In this document: positions 11,701-23,200 of the stretch, one piece after another | How the letters are laid out: each line of letters opens with the position of its first letter | Position numbering within the stretch: position 1 is the first letter of the stretch | From: Gonium pectorale | Taxonomy: Eukaryota > Chlorophyta > Chlorophyceae > Chlamydomonadales > Volvocaceae | Assembly (NCBI GenBank): GCA_001584585.1 | Contig: LSYV01000007.1 | Coordinates: 1,872,070 to 1,936,069 of the forward strand | Length of the DNA: 64,000 nucleotides | Direction: 5' to 3' | Position numbers and translations under genes: made by a program | Notes under the pieces: model-generated | What the model saw: only the letters and a program-made list of their open reading frames with translations | Database searches by the model: none | Told to the model about the DNA's origin: nothing

Positions 11701-12877
11701 CCCTGATGAAACGAACCACCGCCATAGCCACCGCTGCCGCCGGGTCCCAGAGAAGCCTGACGGGAGCCTCCAGGGGCGGCGGCTGCGGCGGCTGCGGCTT
11801 GCTGCAGTGATGCCGCAGCGGCAGCGTCTAATCTCGGCGAGGGAGCCCCTGCAGTCGCCGCAGTGGAATCGCAAGCGGCCGACGATCCCGCCCCGTGAGG
11901 TTGCGCAGCCAGCCGATCGTCGGTCGGCTGATGCGATTCTGGGTGACCCTGTCCCTGTGGCTGAATGGTCTGCGGCTGCGGGCCGCTGACGTCAACCATG
12001 CCGCGCCGTATGTTGCTCTCCAGCGGCCGACACGCCAGGGACGGCATGCGCGGGCGCCGGTCAGCGCCCTCGTGCGCCGGCAGCGGCGGCGGCGGCGGCG
12101 CCAGCGCATCGCGGGAAGGCAACGCCGCCGCTGCCGCCTGGTCGGCCGCCGGGCTGCGAGTCGGCGAGGCGGGCGCCAGCTCGTACGGCACTGACCCGTG
12201 GGGCCGTCGCTTGGATGCGCTCGTCCAAACCGGGTCGTACGACTGCTGCTCCAAGCAAGCCGCAGTGCGCGGTTGGATGCCGGCGTATTGCTGGTCTTGC
12301 GCCGTCGCGTCCCTCTGCTGGTGCTGGTACTGGTGCAGTCGCTGCTGTCGAAGCACGTGAGCCTCCGCCTCCGCCTCCGCCTCGGCAAGCAGCTCGGGCT
12401 CCAGCTTTATGCGCCCTGGGAGGCGAATAAGGATTAAGGAAGCCCGAGTGATCAGTCAGAGGGCGCGAAAGGGCAGGTAAGGGGAGGTCGGAGGGGGCAG
12501 GTCGGAGGGAGGGGGTAGGGGAGGGGAGGGGGGAGGAGGGCCGAGGGCGGGGCGTTCGTCCTCGGTCAGGGGGGCAGTCGAAAAGACTGCCAGCGGGGAC
12601 CGCTATGAGCCAGACCCTTTGCTAGTGTTCAAGAGAGAGAGGTGGACGGGGAGCGGAGTGGCACTCGGCAGCAGACGTGCCCAGCGCGGAACCACACTGG
12701 CTGCCAACCCGACGAGTCGAGGGGCCGCCATCTACAGGCTCCACAGGCTTGCAAATGCTCAGTCCCGATGCGCATCGCAGGAAAGGCCGTCAAATGATGC
12801 CTCCGCTCACATTTGTCGAGCAGGCGGCGGAGCAGGCCGCGCTTCTTTGGCTTGGGGTCCGACGGCGGAGGATACAT
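5800..12877 (-). CDS. Large low-complexity / coiled-coil protein, 1,950 aa
   Basis: No known family recognised. Five exons fit with no phase conflict: 12877-12811, 12415-9199, 9025-8760, 8441-7566 and 7226-5800 (5,853 nt including stop). The start MYPPPSDPKPKKRGLLRRLL gives a short basic N-terminus. Next come an Ala/Glu stretch, a Gln-rich stretch and about 1,000 residues of Gly/Ala/Ser/Pro/Gln-rich, probably disordered sequence. Heptad-like helices follow at ~1065-1090 (MAELERLDAQLAEELAEV) and ~1140-1180 (LLDEAAALRRTVAGLEARE), spanning two introns. Then comes a Gln/Glu run near 1210, a Gly/Arg-rich part, a strongly acidic Glu/Asp block near 1530-1590 and an Ala/Gly/His-rich tail. Exon joints preserve the coiled coil, which supports the model. 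No enzyme motif, membrane segment or signal peptide is visible. A scaffold, cytoskeletal or regulatory role is only a guess. Its 5' end faces the ankyrin gene across 1.3 kb. Confidence 0.8.
12475..12562. repeat. G-rich tract in intron 1 of the 1,950-aa gene
   Basis: Runs of GGGGAGG, GGAGGG and GGGGAGGGG on the plus strand (C-rich in the transcript) inside the first intron. It is simple sequence and could form a G-quadruplex on the non-template side. Confidence 0.7.
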
Positions 12878-14169
12878 TGTTGGGTGTGTAAGATCGTTGT
12901 AGTCCAAGTCCGGTCTCAAAGGACTCGATGGGAGCGGAATGATGAAACCAAGTGACGCGCTGGTTATTCGATCTGAGCCCCGGAAATGGTCGGCTGGCGC
13001 TAGCTGATGCGGAAGGTCTGCTTCAAGTTGCAAACAGCTCGAGTGATGTACTCCTTCAATCAGGGGCGCTGGGCCCGGCAGCATGCCACAGCCGCCAGCG
13101 CAACTGCCTCAGCCCGCCTCAGTCACCGCAGGCCATGTATGCTGCGCCCCGCGTAAGGGCATTCACAGGGCCACCGTGGATGCAGTCACTGCAAGGCAGC
13201 CGAGATCTAACTTCTGGGTGATGCACTTTTGGAACTAGGGTCCTAGATGCGGGTGAGCAGGCATCGACCCAGCAGCCCAGAGGATGAGGCGTGCAGTCTA
13301 GCGCGGTTACGCAACGATAGCTTGCTCTGTAGCATACATGGCCAGGTTACGAGTGGCGCGGTTCGCAGCGCGGAAAGCTAAGATTACGTAGGACGCACCG
13401 GTGATCTCCAGCTTTGGTGCAGAAAGCTTGGGACTTGTATGCACTCAATGCGCAGCCATTGCTACCGCCAATCTGACCGGCCCACGGGACGCTGAGGTGA
13501 CGCTCCGTGACCCAGGGCCCCAGTGGATAACGTGCTGGGACAAAATTACGTTGCTGGGACAAAATACGTGCTGGGACAAAATTAGTATCCTTGCAATGTT
13601 TCGTTGGCTACAAGGCGAGACATAAGCTTTGCTTGAGCCATAGCGACCCACGGGACGCAGGTTATCCAAAGCGACGGATGCCTTCCTGCATTCCATTGGA
13701 CGACAGCATTGTGCGCGTGGACAGAAGGTTTTGTTTTGGGAAAATGGATTGCAGCCTGCACGAGTAAGGCCATGCGGAAAGGCGCGTGCCACCCAGACCG
13801 CGTCCCCGCGGTCTTGATCCAGCCTTCATGCTGCTCATGCAACGATGACGTTTGTAGGCTCAATACTGATATGTTATCCAGCCATTGGGGCGAAGGTCCG
13901 TACTGTTTGAGGTCTCCAAATTACTGCATGACGAACTCCGACTCCTTGCAAAGAAGACTGCATCGGCCGGAGGCGCCCGGAGTGGGCGCTATCGGTTTTG
14001 AAGGCCTACCGTCGGCCTACCCACAGTTGAGGGCAACGCAACAACGCAGGCGCTGACGCGCCACTTCCGCGAAAGCCATTCGGGACCTTGCTCCGGCCCT
14101 CGTCCTCAGTCCTTGTCTTAATTACTTGAAGACAGGATCGACGTTGAGCCTCCAAACGGGGTCGGCAGG
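12878..14169. other. Divergent intergenic region between genes B and C
   Basis: About 1.3 kb between the start codons of the minus-strand 1,950-aa gene and the plus-strand ankyrin gene, so it should carry both promoters. It is less GC-rich than the genes. No convincing TATA box or coding frame was found; the visible element is the 3 x 18-bp repeat at 13530. Confidence 0.55.
13530..13583. repeat. Three tandem 18-bp units
   Basis: Units at 13530-13547, 13548-13565 and 13566-13583. Unit 1 is ACGTGCTGGGACAAAATT and unit 3 is identical; unit 2 differs by a shifted T (ACGTTGCTGGGACAAAAT). The regular period in a divergent promoter region makes it a candidate binding array, or else a transposon remnant. 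Confidence 0.85.
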
Positions 14170-15916
14170 ATGGCAACCTTGGTGGCCAGACTCCGCAGCG
14201 CCGAGCCGCCAGCCGCGCCCGAGGCATACGCTAACAGCAGCAGCAGCAGCAGCGTGAGCGCGAGCTCAGTGCTGGGTTTGCCCTCCCCGCTGCTGCAGCG
14301 CATCCTCATCGACGCCGCTCCGGCCTCGGGAGGCGCCGCCCGAGCCTGCGCCGGGCTCCGCGACGCCTGGCGCAGTGCCCTGACCGATCCCAATCTAACG
14401 GCTCGCTTCCTCGTCAATCGCTACGGTCGAATCGGCGCCGTTCGACAGATCTACGGCGCCGCCGGCGCCCGCGGCAGCGTCGGCGTCGGCGGTGGACACG
14501 TCACCCGCGCTGGTGCCACCGGCAACGCGGTCGCCTCCCCGCTGCTGCGCGCATTGCTCCGCGGCCTTCCGCCCGAGAAGCACGGCGCCGCCATTCTCGC
14601 CCTCATCCGCGCCCTGGAGGCCGCGGGCGCCGTCGAGGTAGTGCCGACGCACTGGACGCAGCAGCACGTGCTTTGGGGCGCCGACAGTGCCGTCTTCTGC
14701 CTCATGCGGGGCGCCGCACGCTGCAACCACGCGATGGTGGTCCGGGCGCTGATCGCAGCGGGCGCGCCGCCAACCGCCGTGGCGGTGGGGCTGCAGGCGG
14801 CCGCCTGGTGCGGGCACGTGGCACTCGTGCGGGAGCTCATGGACGTGCTGACGGCTGCTGCTGCCGCTGCCGCCAGCGGTGGCGATGCCGACGGCGGCGG
14901 CCCCCCGCAAACGGCGGCGGCGGCGGGTGCGCCCGTAGCTGGTGGCGCTGGAGCCGCAGCCGCCACCGTCCTGCCGCCGCCGCCGGACGGCACGGTCGCC
15001 GGTCGGCTGTCCGGAATGCTGGGTCCCGCGCTGGCCGCGGCAAGCCACGGCCGTACGCCACAGCACATGGAGATCCTCGGCATGTTGCTGCGGGCCGGTG
15101 CCGACCCACGGGTCGGTGGTGGCACGGAGGCGCTGGCGGCCGCCAGCGCGGCGGGCAACACCGCCGCCATGCAGCTGCTGCTCAAGGCCGGCGCCGACCC
15201 ACGGGTCGGCGGCTGCCGGCCGCTCATTGCCGCCGCTGAGGTCCTGCGTGTACGGGCGGTCATGAAGCTGGTCTCCACCCGGTCGTACTCGTACGGCGAC
15301 GTGGTTGGTGTCGCGCGCACGCTGCTGGTGCCGCCGATCGTGTCGCGCTGCGCAACCATGCTCTGGGTGAGTTTGTTTCGGCGTGGTGGTTCTACTTTCG
15401 AAGGAAAAGTTGAAATACATTTGCTACCAAAGCAATCTGCCGATACCAGGATGGCCCCTGCGCCTTACCCCTTGAGGTACACGAGCAGCAGCGTTAACGC
15501 GTGTGTTTCTACCGCATTTTCCCGTATTCCTCTTCTTCGCCTGCCAGGTGCTGCTGCCCTGGCTGGCGCTGGCGGCGCTGCTCATCACTGCGGCCGCGCC
15601 GCTTGTCTTTGGCTGCGTGCTGCTCTGCCTGTGGAACGGCCTGTGGGTGGTTTCGGCGCTGTCGGTGGTGGGCTACGGCCTGGGCCTGGCGCTGGCGGCG
15701 GCGGCGGTGGGCCTGGCGGCGGGCATGGGCCTGGCGGCTTGGGCCACGTCCGCCAGCCTGCTGCTGCGCTTCGTCCTGAGGGCGCTGTTGCGGCGCACGG
15801 CAATGGACGGTGCAGCGGCGGCGGCCGCCGCGGCGGCGGCGGCGGCGGCGGCGGCAGCGGCAGCGGCAGCGGCGGCTCCTGCGGCGCAGGCCCAGCTGGA
15901 GGCTCCGCAGTACTGA
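14170..15916 (+). CDS. F-box-like / ankyrin-repeat protein with hydrophobic C-terminus, 521 aa
   Basis: Two exons in phase 0: 14170-15366 (donor TGG|GTGAGT) and 15548-15916 (acceptor CCTGCCAG). The ATG at 14170 opens MATLVARLRSAEPP. Residues ~37-90 (LPSPLLQRILIDAAP, then ACAGLRDAWRSAL) resemble the F-box-like start common in algal ankyrin proteins. Ankyrin-type helices follow. Two units carry the same loop GADPRVGG about 35 residues apart (near residues 315 and 350), and weaker units lie upstream around CNHAMVVRALIAAGA and GHVALVREL. Exon 2 encodes about 90 strongly hydrophobic residues with roughly three membrane helices (LLPWLALAALLITAAAPLVF onward), then an Ala run and the stop. Such proteins usually mediate protein binding, and the C-terminus would anchor this one in a membrane. 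The F-box call is weak; the ankyrin and membrane calls are solid. Confidence 0.85.
15812..15888 (+). repeat. GCG/GCA trinucleotide run encoding poly-Ala
   Basis: Near-pure GCG repeats with interspersed GCC and GCA, in frame in the last exon of the ankyrin gene, giving about 22 alanines before the C-terminal residues. Probably length-polymorphic. Confidence 0.9.
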
Positions 15917-17227
15917 GCAGCCTAGTAGTTTGTATCTTGAGTGCTCGTACCCTTCGTGTTGTTGTTGTCTGGTGTTATTAGCAGTGCGTGCCCTTACATG
16001 CAGCATACCGTATTTGCCCTCGCCAACACATTGTTGTGAGACCTGTGTGCAGATCAATTCTTTGTGCAAGCTCGACACATTGGGTGGGTGGGTGCTTCAG
16101 TGCTGCCGCACGTCTGTGTGCGAAGGCCGGACGCGGAGCAGCGGGAGCAGACATTGTCTTGTTGCGCTGAACCGATTGCAAGCGGCAGGTGCGACCCTGT
16201 GGCGATTGTTTTTGTGCTGCTGGCGCGATGCGTACCGTGGGGATGCCTGTCGGTCCGCGTTTGACTTGAGGATTTGCCAGGGCTGCGTTCCGTAGATTTA
16301 GGGTGTTTGGAGACCCCAAAATTATCCACATTATCTGTAGTCTGTAGACGTCCATGTATGGTAGTCGAGGAGACACAGCACCACGTGGCTCTGCGGTACG
16401 ACGCCAGGGCGCGTCCCCGCTCGCGTGCCATGCCCGTGCCGCGGTTGCCTTGTTCCCAACGGAGCGACCAGCAAGGTACAGTTTATTGCAGTGCAGTGCA
16501 GTGTCGAGCTACGGCATCGGATGTGAAACGTTGCCCTGCTGTCGAAGCATTCAGTACCAGGAGCGCAACCAGCAGCCCTGTCCGCGAACATGTCCGATAC
16601 AATGCACTTCAGCAGCAGCTGAAGCACTTGCAGTACAAGCTTAAAGCCAGTCAAAACACTGTACATATGAGCGCAACTGCGAACATCAACGGCATCAGCG
16701 CTCGAGACGGCGCCCTACCGCCGTACGGTACGGCAAGTTTCATGCAGGCAGGGGTCACGCAGCGCTGCGATACCCTCAGGACCGGGGGGAGTTGGTGTGC
16801 ACTACCGTACGAAGGTCAAGTGTTGTGCATGGGCACCAATAACACACACACAAGACTAAAGACTAATACGTAGGAACATGGCAACAGCATTGGAAACGCT
16901 ACAACAGCAATAAGAACCGCTTCCAGCAACTACGCAACCTCCAGACGTTGTGGTTTGACTGCCCACGATCTCCATGCTCGGGTTGTGTGCATGGGCATAC
17001 TACCGACCCACAGGGGAGCCCCGCCATCCCGCAGCTGGCACGCTCCGCCCTGGAGCAACATTGACGACATCTGCTAACTTCCTCTCCCTCCTGAGACGCT
17101 TCCCCTCCCCGCGGACTCTCACGTACCGCCGGAATCTATGCATATCGCGCCAGTCATCAGCAATCCCGCCAACTCCCAGAATGACCCTGCCCTCCCGGCC
17201 CGGGCGCGGGGCCCAAGGCACGCCGCC
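15917..17227. other. Convergent intergenic region between genes C and D
   Basis: Lies between the stop of the plus-strand ankyrin gene and the stop of the minus-strand P450, so it should contain both 3' UTRs. I find no TGTAA in a useful position for either gene and no coding frame with exon-like features. Confidence 0.5.
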
Positions 17228-20200
17228 TTAGGGCGCCCGCGGGATGACGTGGATGAGGAGGCCCTTGTCCCCCGGCTTGAGCGTGATGCGCTGCCGAGCG
17301 TCTGCCACCGCACCTGCGGGTGTCAGACGGGCGGAAAGGCCCGGCGGGCTGGCGATGTCATGCGGGCGGGGGGGCAAGGCGCAGCTCAGCCTTCGCCCGA
17401 ACACAAGCAGGCGACACGTGTGCACGCACACGCACACACATGGCCTCGCTACCGCCCATTGCTGGACGCAGCGCGTTGCGGCGCTCACCCTCCACACCGC
17501 CCATCTCGTCCGCAAGCTTGAACCTGCGGTCCAGGAGTGCCAGGTCCGGGTCGCAAGCGCCGTGAGATTGGGACGTATACGCTTCGCACCAGACCTCGGT
17601 GGCGCTGCGCATTGTACACCTGGGACACACCGCCGGTACATAGCACCCCCCCCAAGTGCGCCACCAAATGACCCGGCGCCAAGAGAGCGGCGGCCGCGGC
17701 AAGCCGCGAATACCGCCCGGCCTCGCCCGCGCCTCCGCCTGGCACGCCTCTCGCCCGCCCGCGGCGCACCTGAAGTCGGCCGCACAGCAGCGCCAGCGCG
17801 GTCCGCAGCTCCAGCATGGCCAGTCGACATCCCCACGCAGTTGACGGGGGCCCTCGCTGAACGGCAGCCAGCCGCGCGCCTGCCGCGCCCANNNNNNNNN
17901 NNNNNNNNNNNNNNNNNNNNNNNNNNNNNNNNNNNNNNNNNNNNNNNNNNNNNNNNNNNNNNNNNNNNNNNNNNNNNNNNNNNNNNNNNNNNNNNNNNNN
18001 NNNNNNNNNNNNNNNNNNNNNNNNNNNNNNNNNNNNNNNNNNNNNNNNNNNNNNNNNNNNNNNNNNNNNNNNNNNNNNNNNNNNNNNNNNNNNNNNNNNN
18101 NNNNNNNNNNNNNNNNACACTACCCCGACCGACGTAGTTGGGGCCGGGGGTCCCGGTCCGCGTACGGACGGACGACCGACGGCCGCGGCCGCGTCGCCGC
18201 CGCCTAGTCGCGTGTGTGTGGTGGGGGGGGGGCAGGCGGTTCGGGGCGGTGCCGGCAGTACGTGCAGATGTGCTCTGCGCCGACCATGCCTTGCTGGTCA
18301 TGCACCGTCTCGTGCGCATCCGAAACGCCGGCCAACTGCCGGCAAAGCCCCCGAACCCAAGGCAATGATCGGCTTGCCGAGCATCTACGCGGGCAGCGAG
18401 GCTGGGTACGCGGTGAGCAGTGTGTTCCCGATGGTAGCACGCGGGGGGCCGACTACAGCGGCCCGCCCCGTCCCTGACGGCCGGAGGGCGAAACGCACCG
18501 ACAGCGCGCCAGCCGCCTTGACGACGTCATCCGTCTCCGCCGCGTCCGCCCCCGACCCCGCGGCGGAAGCCTGGCCGCTGAGCCAGCGCTCGGGCCGGAA
18601 CTTCTCCGCATCCGGCCCCCACACGCGGGTGGAGCGCTGCATCGCGTAGAGGGGGACCTGGGGAGGGGAGGGGAGGGCAGGGGAGGGCGAGGGGAGGGCA
18701 GGGGAGGGCAGGGGAGGGCAGGGGAGGGGAGGGGAGGGCGAGGGGAGGGCGAGGGGAGGGCAGGGGAGGGCGAGGGATCGGGCGTGCGAGGTGCCGGTGG
18801 GTGGGGCAGGAACCCGAAGAGTCGAGGAAGCATTCCCGCTGGGACACCGCGGCAGCGGTTGCGAGGGGCAGCTCCGGCGGCGGCAAGGCCCGGGCGGGCC
18901 GGCCGGGCCCCACTCACCCACACCATGGCGCCCTTGGGGATGGTGTGGCCAGCCAGCACCGTGTCCTTGGGGCACACCCTGCGGCGGCGGCCACGGCGTC
19001 AGCAGTGTAACCAGTCCGGCAGATGCGGGAGCAGTGGCAGTGGCGGCACTGGCACGCACAGACCTCGCGAAAGTACCGACAGAGCCGCAATTCACGGTAA
19101 GTGCAGCGTCGGCAGTGGCTGCAGTGGCGGCAGTGGCTGCAGTGGCGGCAGCGGTCGGTCGCTTGCGTCGTCATCACCCCAAGCTGCCCTTTGGGAATGC
19201 AGCAGCGTGTGCCCGGTCCCTAGCTAGCAACCACCAGTCCACCACCCCCGGTCCCTAGCTAGCAACCACCACCACCCCCGGTCTCCGCCCCCGCGGTCCG
19301 GTCATACAACAAAAGCCCCATGGGCACGCCCCATGGGCACGCCCCATGGGCACGCCGCTTGCCGGAGGGCCCCCATGGACATGATCCGGGACCTTAAACT
19401 CCCGGGCGGCAAGGCAGCAGGCGTGCCGCGACCGCCGCTCACCGCGCGGTGCCCCCGCTGGCGGGGGGCATGAGGCGCAGCCCCTCCTGGATGGCGGCGT
19501 TCAGGTAGCGCAGCGACCCCAGGTCGGACCACGTCAGCGGCCGCGGGGCGGGGCGGCCCGGCGCCGCCAGCAGGCCGGCGGCGTCCAGCTCCGCAGCCAG
19601 AGCCTCCTCGGCCTGAGGCGATGAGACGGGCGGGGCGATTTTTTTTCTGTTGAAAGGTTACAGGCCGAGAGGCGAGAAAGGGCGCAGACAACGGGAGGGA
19701 CATGCAGCCCTCCCGTGATGAGAACCACCGAAACCCTGCCCTAACGGCGATGGGTGGGATGAGGGAGAGGCGGCGGGGAGGAGGCGCAGGCGATGGTCCG
19801 AGGGAGGGCTACCGAGCGCATGCACCCATCCGCCCTCCCACATTCATCCCTGGCGTCTGGCAGCGAGCAACCGGGTACCTTCCCAGGCCTCCCCTGCTCT
19901 TCATCCCCCACTGATTGCTCCACCACCAGCTGCGAGCGCCATCGCCCACCGTTCAAAATCAAGGAGCGACGTCCCGGAGACCTGGGCCGTGCGAGCTCCC
20001 GTCGCTACCCGCGGCCTGCCACCGCAGCGCCCCACCCCACCTCGGGGTTGCTGGCGATGTACATGAGGGTCCAGCCGATCGCGTGCGCGGTGGTCTCGAA
20101 GCCCGCAATCCAGAACAGCGCAGTCTCGCAGCGCAGGCGCTTCGGGGAGAGCGGCTTGCCTGGGGGCAACCGGCGGCGTGAAGGGAGGAGGTTCGGGGGC

Positions 20201-23200
20201 GCAATCGCATGCGTGTTTAGAGCAAGGAGGGAGAGCTGCGCAATGCGCTGCTCCCGCATCGCGCGATAGCCGCCACCACGCACACACATACCGGTACACA
20301 GCGGGCCGAGCACCTCCCATGGCGCGTGCCTGAGGATGCACGGCGTTCGCAATGCGCTGTGCCGTACATGTGTGGCTTGGGGGCCGGCAATAGAGACAGC
20401 ACGTCGCCCCCGTTGTCGCGCCCGTGCGATGCGGCACCGCCCCATCGCCTCCGTGTGCATGCTGCCTCCATGCCCCGCACGCGGCGCCGAGACGCCCCCC
20501 CTCCCGTCCGCACCCCCATCAGCAAACCCACCGGTGTTGGGGTCGATCAGGGTCATGAGGTGCGACAGCAGGCAGTGCTCCGCGGGCGGCTTGTCGCGCA
20601 GGTCCTCCAGCGCTCGCCGCACGAGCACGTCGTACCGCCGCCGCGCGGCGACCAGCCCGCGGGCCTCCTGCAACAAGGAGGCGGTTTGGGATCGGCGCCT
20701 GGTTTACAGCTGGGCGGTTTGCGGATTGGTGGCAGGATACCGCCCCCGTCAGGGCGTACGCGCGGGGCATGCCCCGGTGCCGCGCACCCTTTACGGCGCC
20801 GGTGAAGGCGCGGGGCGGGGCGGGGCGTAAGTGGCGTGCATTAGATGGCCGCATTAGGTGGCTGTGAAGGGTGCTGCCATATGGTGAAAGGAGCTCAAGA
20901 CGTCTGTCGCTGGTGACCGGTACTGCTTAAAAAGACGGCACCCACCTTGCGCCACCAGAACCAGCGGTTGAGCGGGTTCATCATGAGCTGCACCATGCGC
21001 CAGGGGGGTGGCAGAGGAGGTCCGGGTCAGTAATACCTCGCCGCTGCAGCAGCTCAAGGTCAGCAGCGGGCAGCGACAGTCTTGGACCGCAGCAGGCGCT
21101 CATGCCATGGCGGATGCCTGCGAGTGCGAGGTATCGCCGGCTCCGCAACTGTTGGCCATCGCCAGAGCCACCTCGTGGCGGTGAGGCAGGCGGTCGTGGC
21201 GGAGGCGCAGGGAGGGGACAACCCACAACACCCCGCCCGTGCCCACCCGCCCACCCACCTGCAAGGCGGTCATGAGGTCGCTGACCGCCTCCAGCGCCTC
21301 GTTGCGGCCGAAGCCGGTGGCGTCAAAGTCGCGGTCAAAAGCGAAGCGGCCTGGCGGCACAAGCCAGTCCGTTGGGGCGGGACGGACAGGAGCTCGACGG
21401 AAATTGTTGGGGAAGGGTCAGTCAGGGCCGGTGGACTGGTATGCAGGCGCATGCAAAGTGCGGTTGAGGTGCGGGGTAGCAACCGGGACAGGCGCAATGC
21501 TGCCGCCGCCCACTCCTAGGTCGGCCCGTGTTGGGAGAGCTCCATTAGCACCGCGAGCCACGGTCCCATCACTTCCGCGACACACCCATGACCGTGCCGG
21601 CCGCCGCACAGCCGCCGCTCGTGCCGCACCGCCGCACCTATGACGTCGATGGTGAGGCGCTGGGCCACCCGGTCCATGTCTTGCGGCACCTGCGGCCGAC
21701 GCGCGCAACACAGCCCGTCACAAGCCCCGCTTCCATTTGTATGTTGAAGGTGTAAAGAAGACGACATTGCAGCACTTACGGCAGCGTTGAAGCGCGTACT
21801 GCACAGATGAATACCGGAGAATGGTAATACGGGGCGTGCCGTACCTGGGAACCCGACGCCGCCAGATGCCCCATCACTCGTTCCGTCAGAGCCACCAGAG
21901 TGGGGAAGAACGCCCTGGCGGCAATTATCAGCAGCAGGGGCGGGTGCGGGTGCGGGGCCAGGGGCGGGGGGCAGGGGCGGGGGCAGGCAGCGCGCACAGG
22001 AGCCAAGTCGAGCAGGCGGCGGGGAAACGGTCATGGAGTATCATATGCTGGATGCGCTAGGGCCCCAACGCCACTCCCGGGGGGGGGGCGGGCGGCGGAG
22101 GCACTCGAAGCCCATTGGAAGCCATGGGCGGACGATGCTGGGCAGGGTCGGGAAGGCGCGTGCCTGGATCGGCCCGCTCTCTTCCTACAGCTCTCGCCAG
22201 TCGCAGCAGGACTCTGGGCAGGGCCTGTCCGCGCCCCGACGCACGACTAAGACGCGCCAGACTGCCGGGCCGGGCCGAAGCGCAGCGTGCGCGCTGGCAG
22301 CCTGGAGTAGGCCCCGAACGACGCGATCGCCAGGGAGCGAGACATCGAACGCCGCCGCCTCAAGCCCTGCACCAACCGGCAGGCCACGCGCACCTCAGGT
22401 TGGCGGTGCTGAATGCGGGCGTCACGGCCTTGCGAATGGCTCGGTAGTAGGGACCGGTGGGCTCCGTCAGCATGTTGGGCTGCGTGTCGAGGGTCAGCTG
22501 CGGCGGCATGGCAGCGGCGGGCGGGAGGTGTTGGGAGTGTGAGGCGGGCGAGGCAAGTCGAGAGGCGCGCGACCGGCGGTCATGCCTATACCGGTATGAG
22601 TTACGCAGTAGGTTACGCAGTGCGCGCATCAAGGACCCCGTAAGTGGCTGTCTGAAAAAGGAGAAATCTGCAGAGAAAGAGGAAATCTGCAAATGGACAG
22701 GATCGGGTATCGTACCGATGGATACGACGCATGTGCATTCAGTCTGAAACCCACGATCCAGTAAATGTGACTAGAGCATACAAAACACACGACGTCGCAC
22801 AGACTTTGCTTGCACGTGCCTGTGCGGTAGGGTGGAGAGCTGCCCCGGGCGCAGGTGTATGCGTAAACCTGTCCGCGCCCAACGTTTCCTATCCACCGTG
22901 CCGGGACCGTGGATGCATGACACGATGGGTGCCGGGCTGTCAGGCGTACAGGGATCATGCAAAGCCTGGCAGGTTTGAGTCCTCTTGCCAACCAACATCT
23001 TCACCTTCTCCATGTTGCCGTACGCCTTGGTGAGCTTTTCGAAGCGCTCCACCTTCAGCATCTGAGTAATGGCCTCCGGATCCAGTAGGACGATGGCCTA
23101 TTTGTGCGTTTCGTATCATGATGATCGTGGAGGGGCGAGGGGAAGGGGAAGGAGAGACCAGGAGTGCGGAGTCGTTGCAGGCGGAAGGAGGCTGGCGTGG

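Noticed and set aside
22968..22985. GGTTTGAGTCC, resembling a tRNA B-box
   Set aside because: No matching A-box, acceptor stem or cloverleaf around it; it falls near a P450 exon/intron border.
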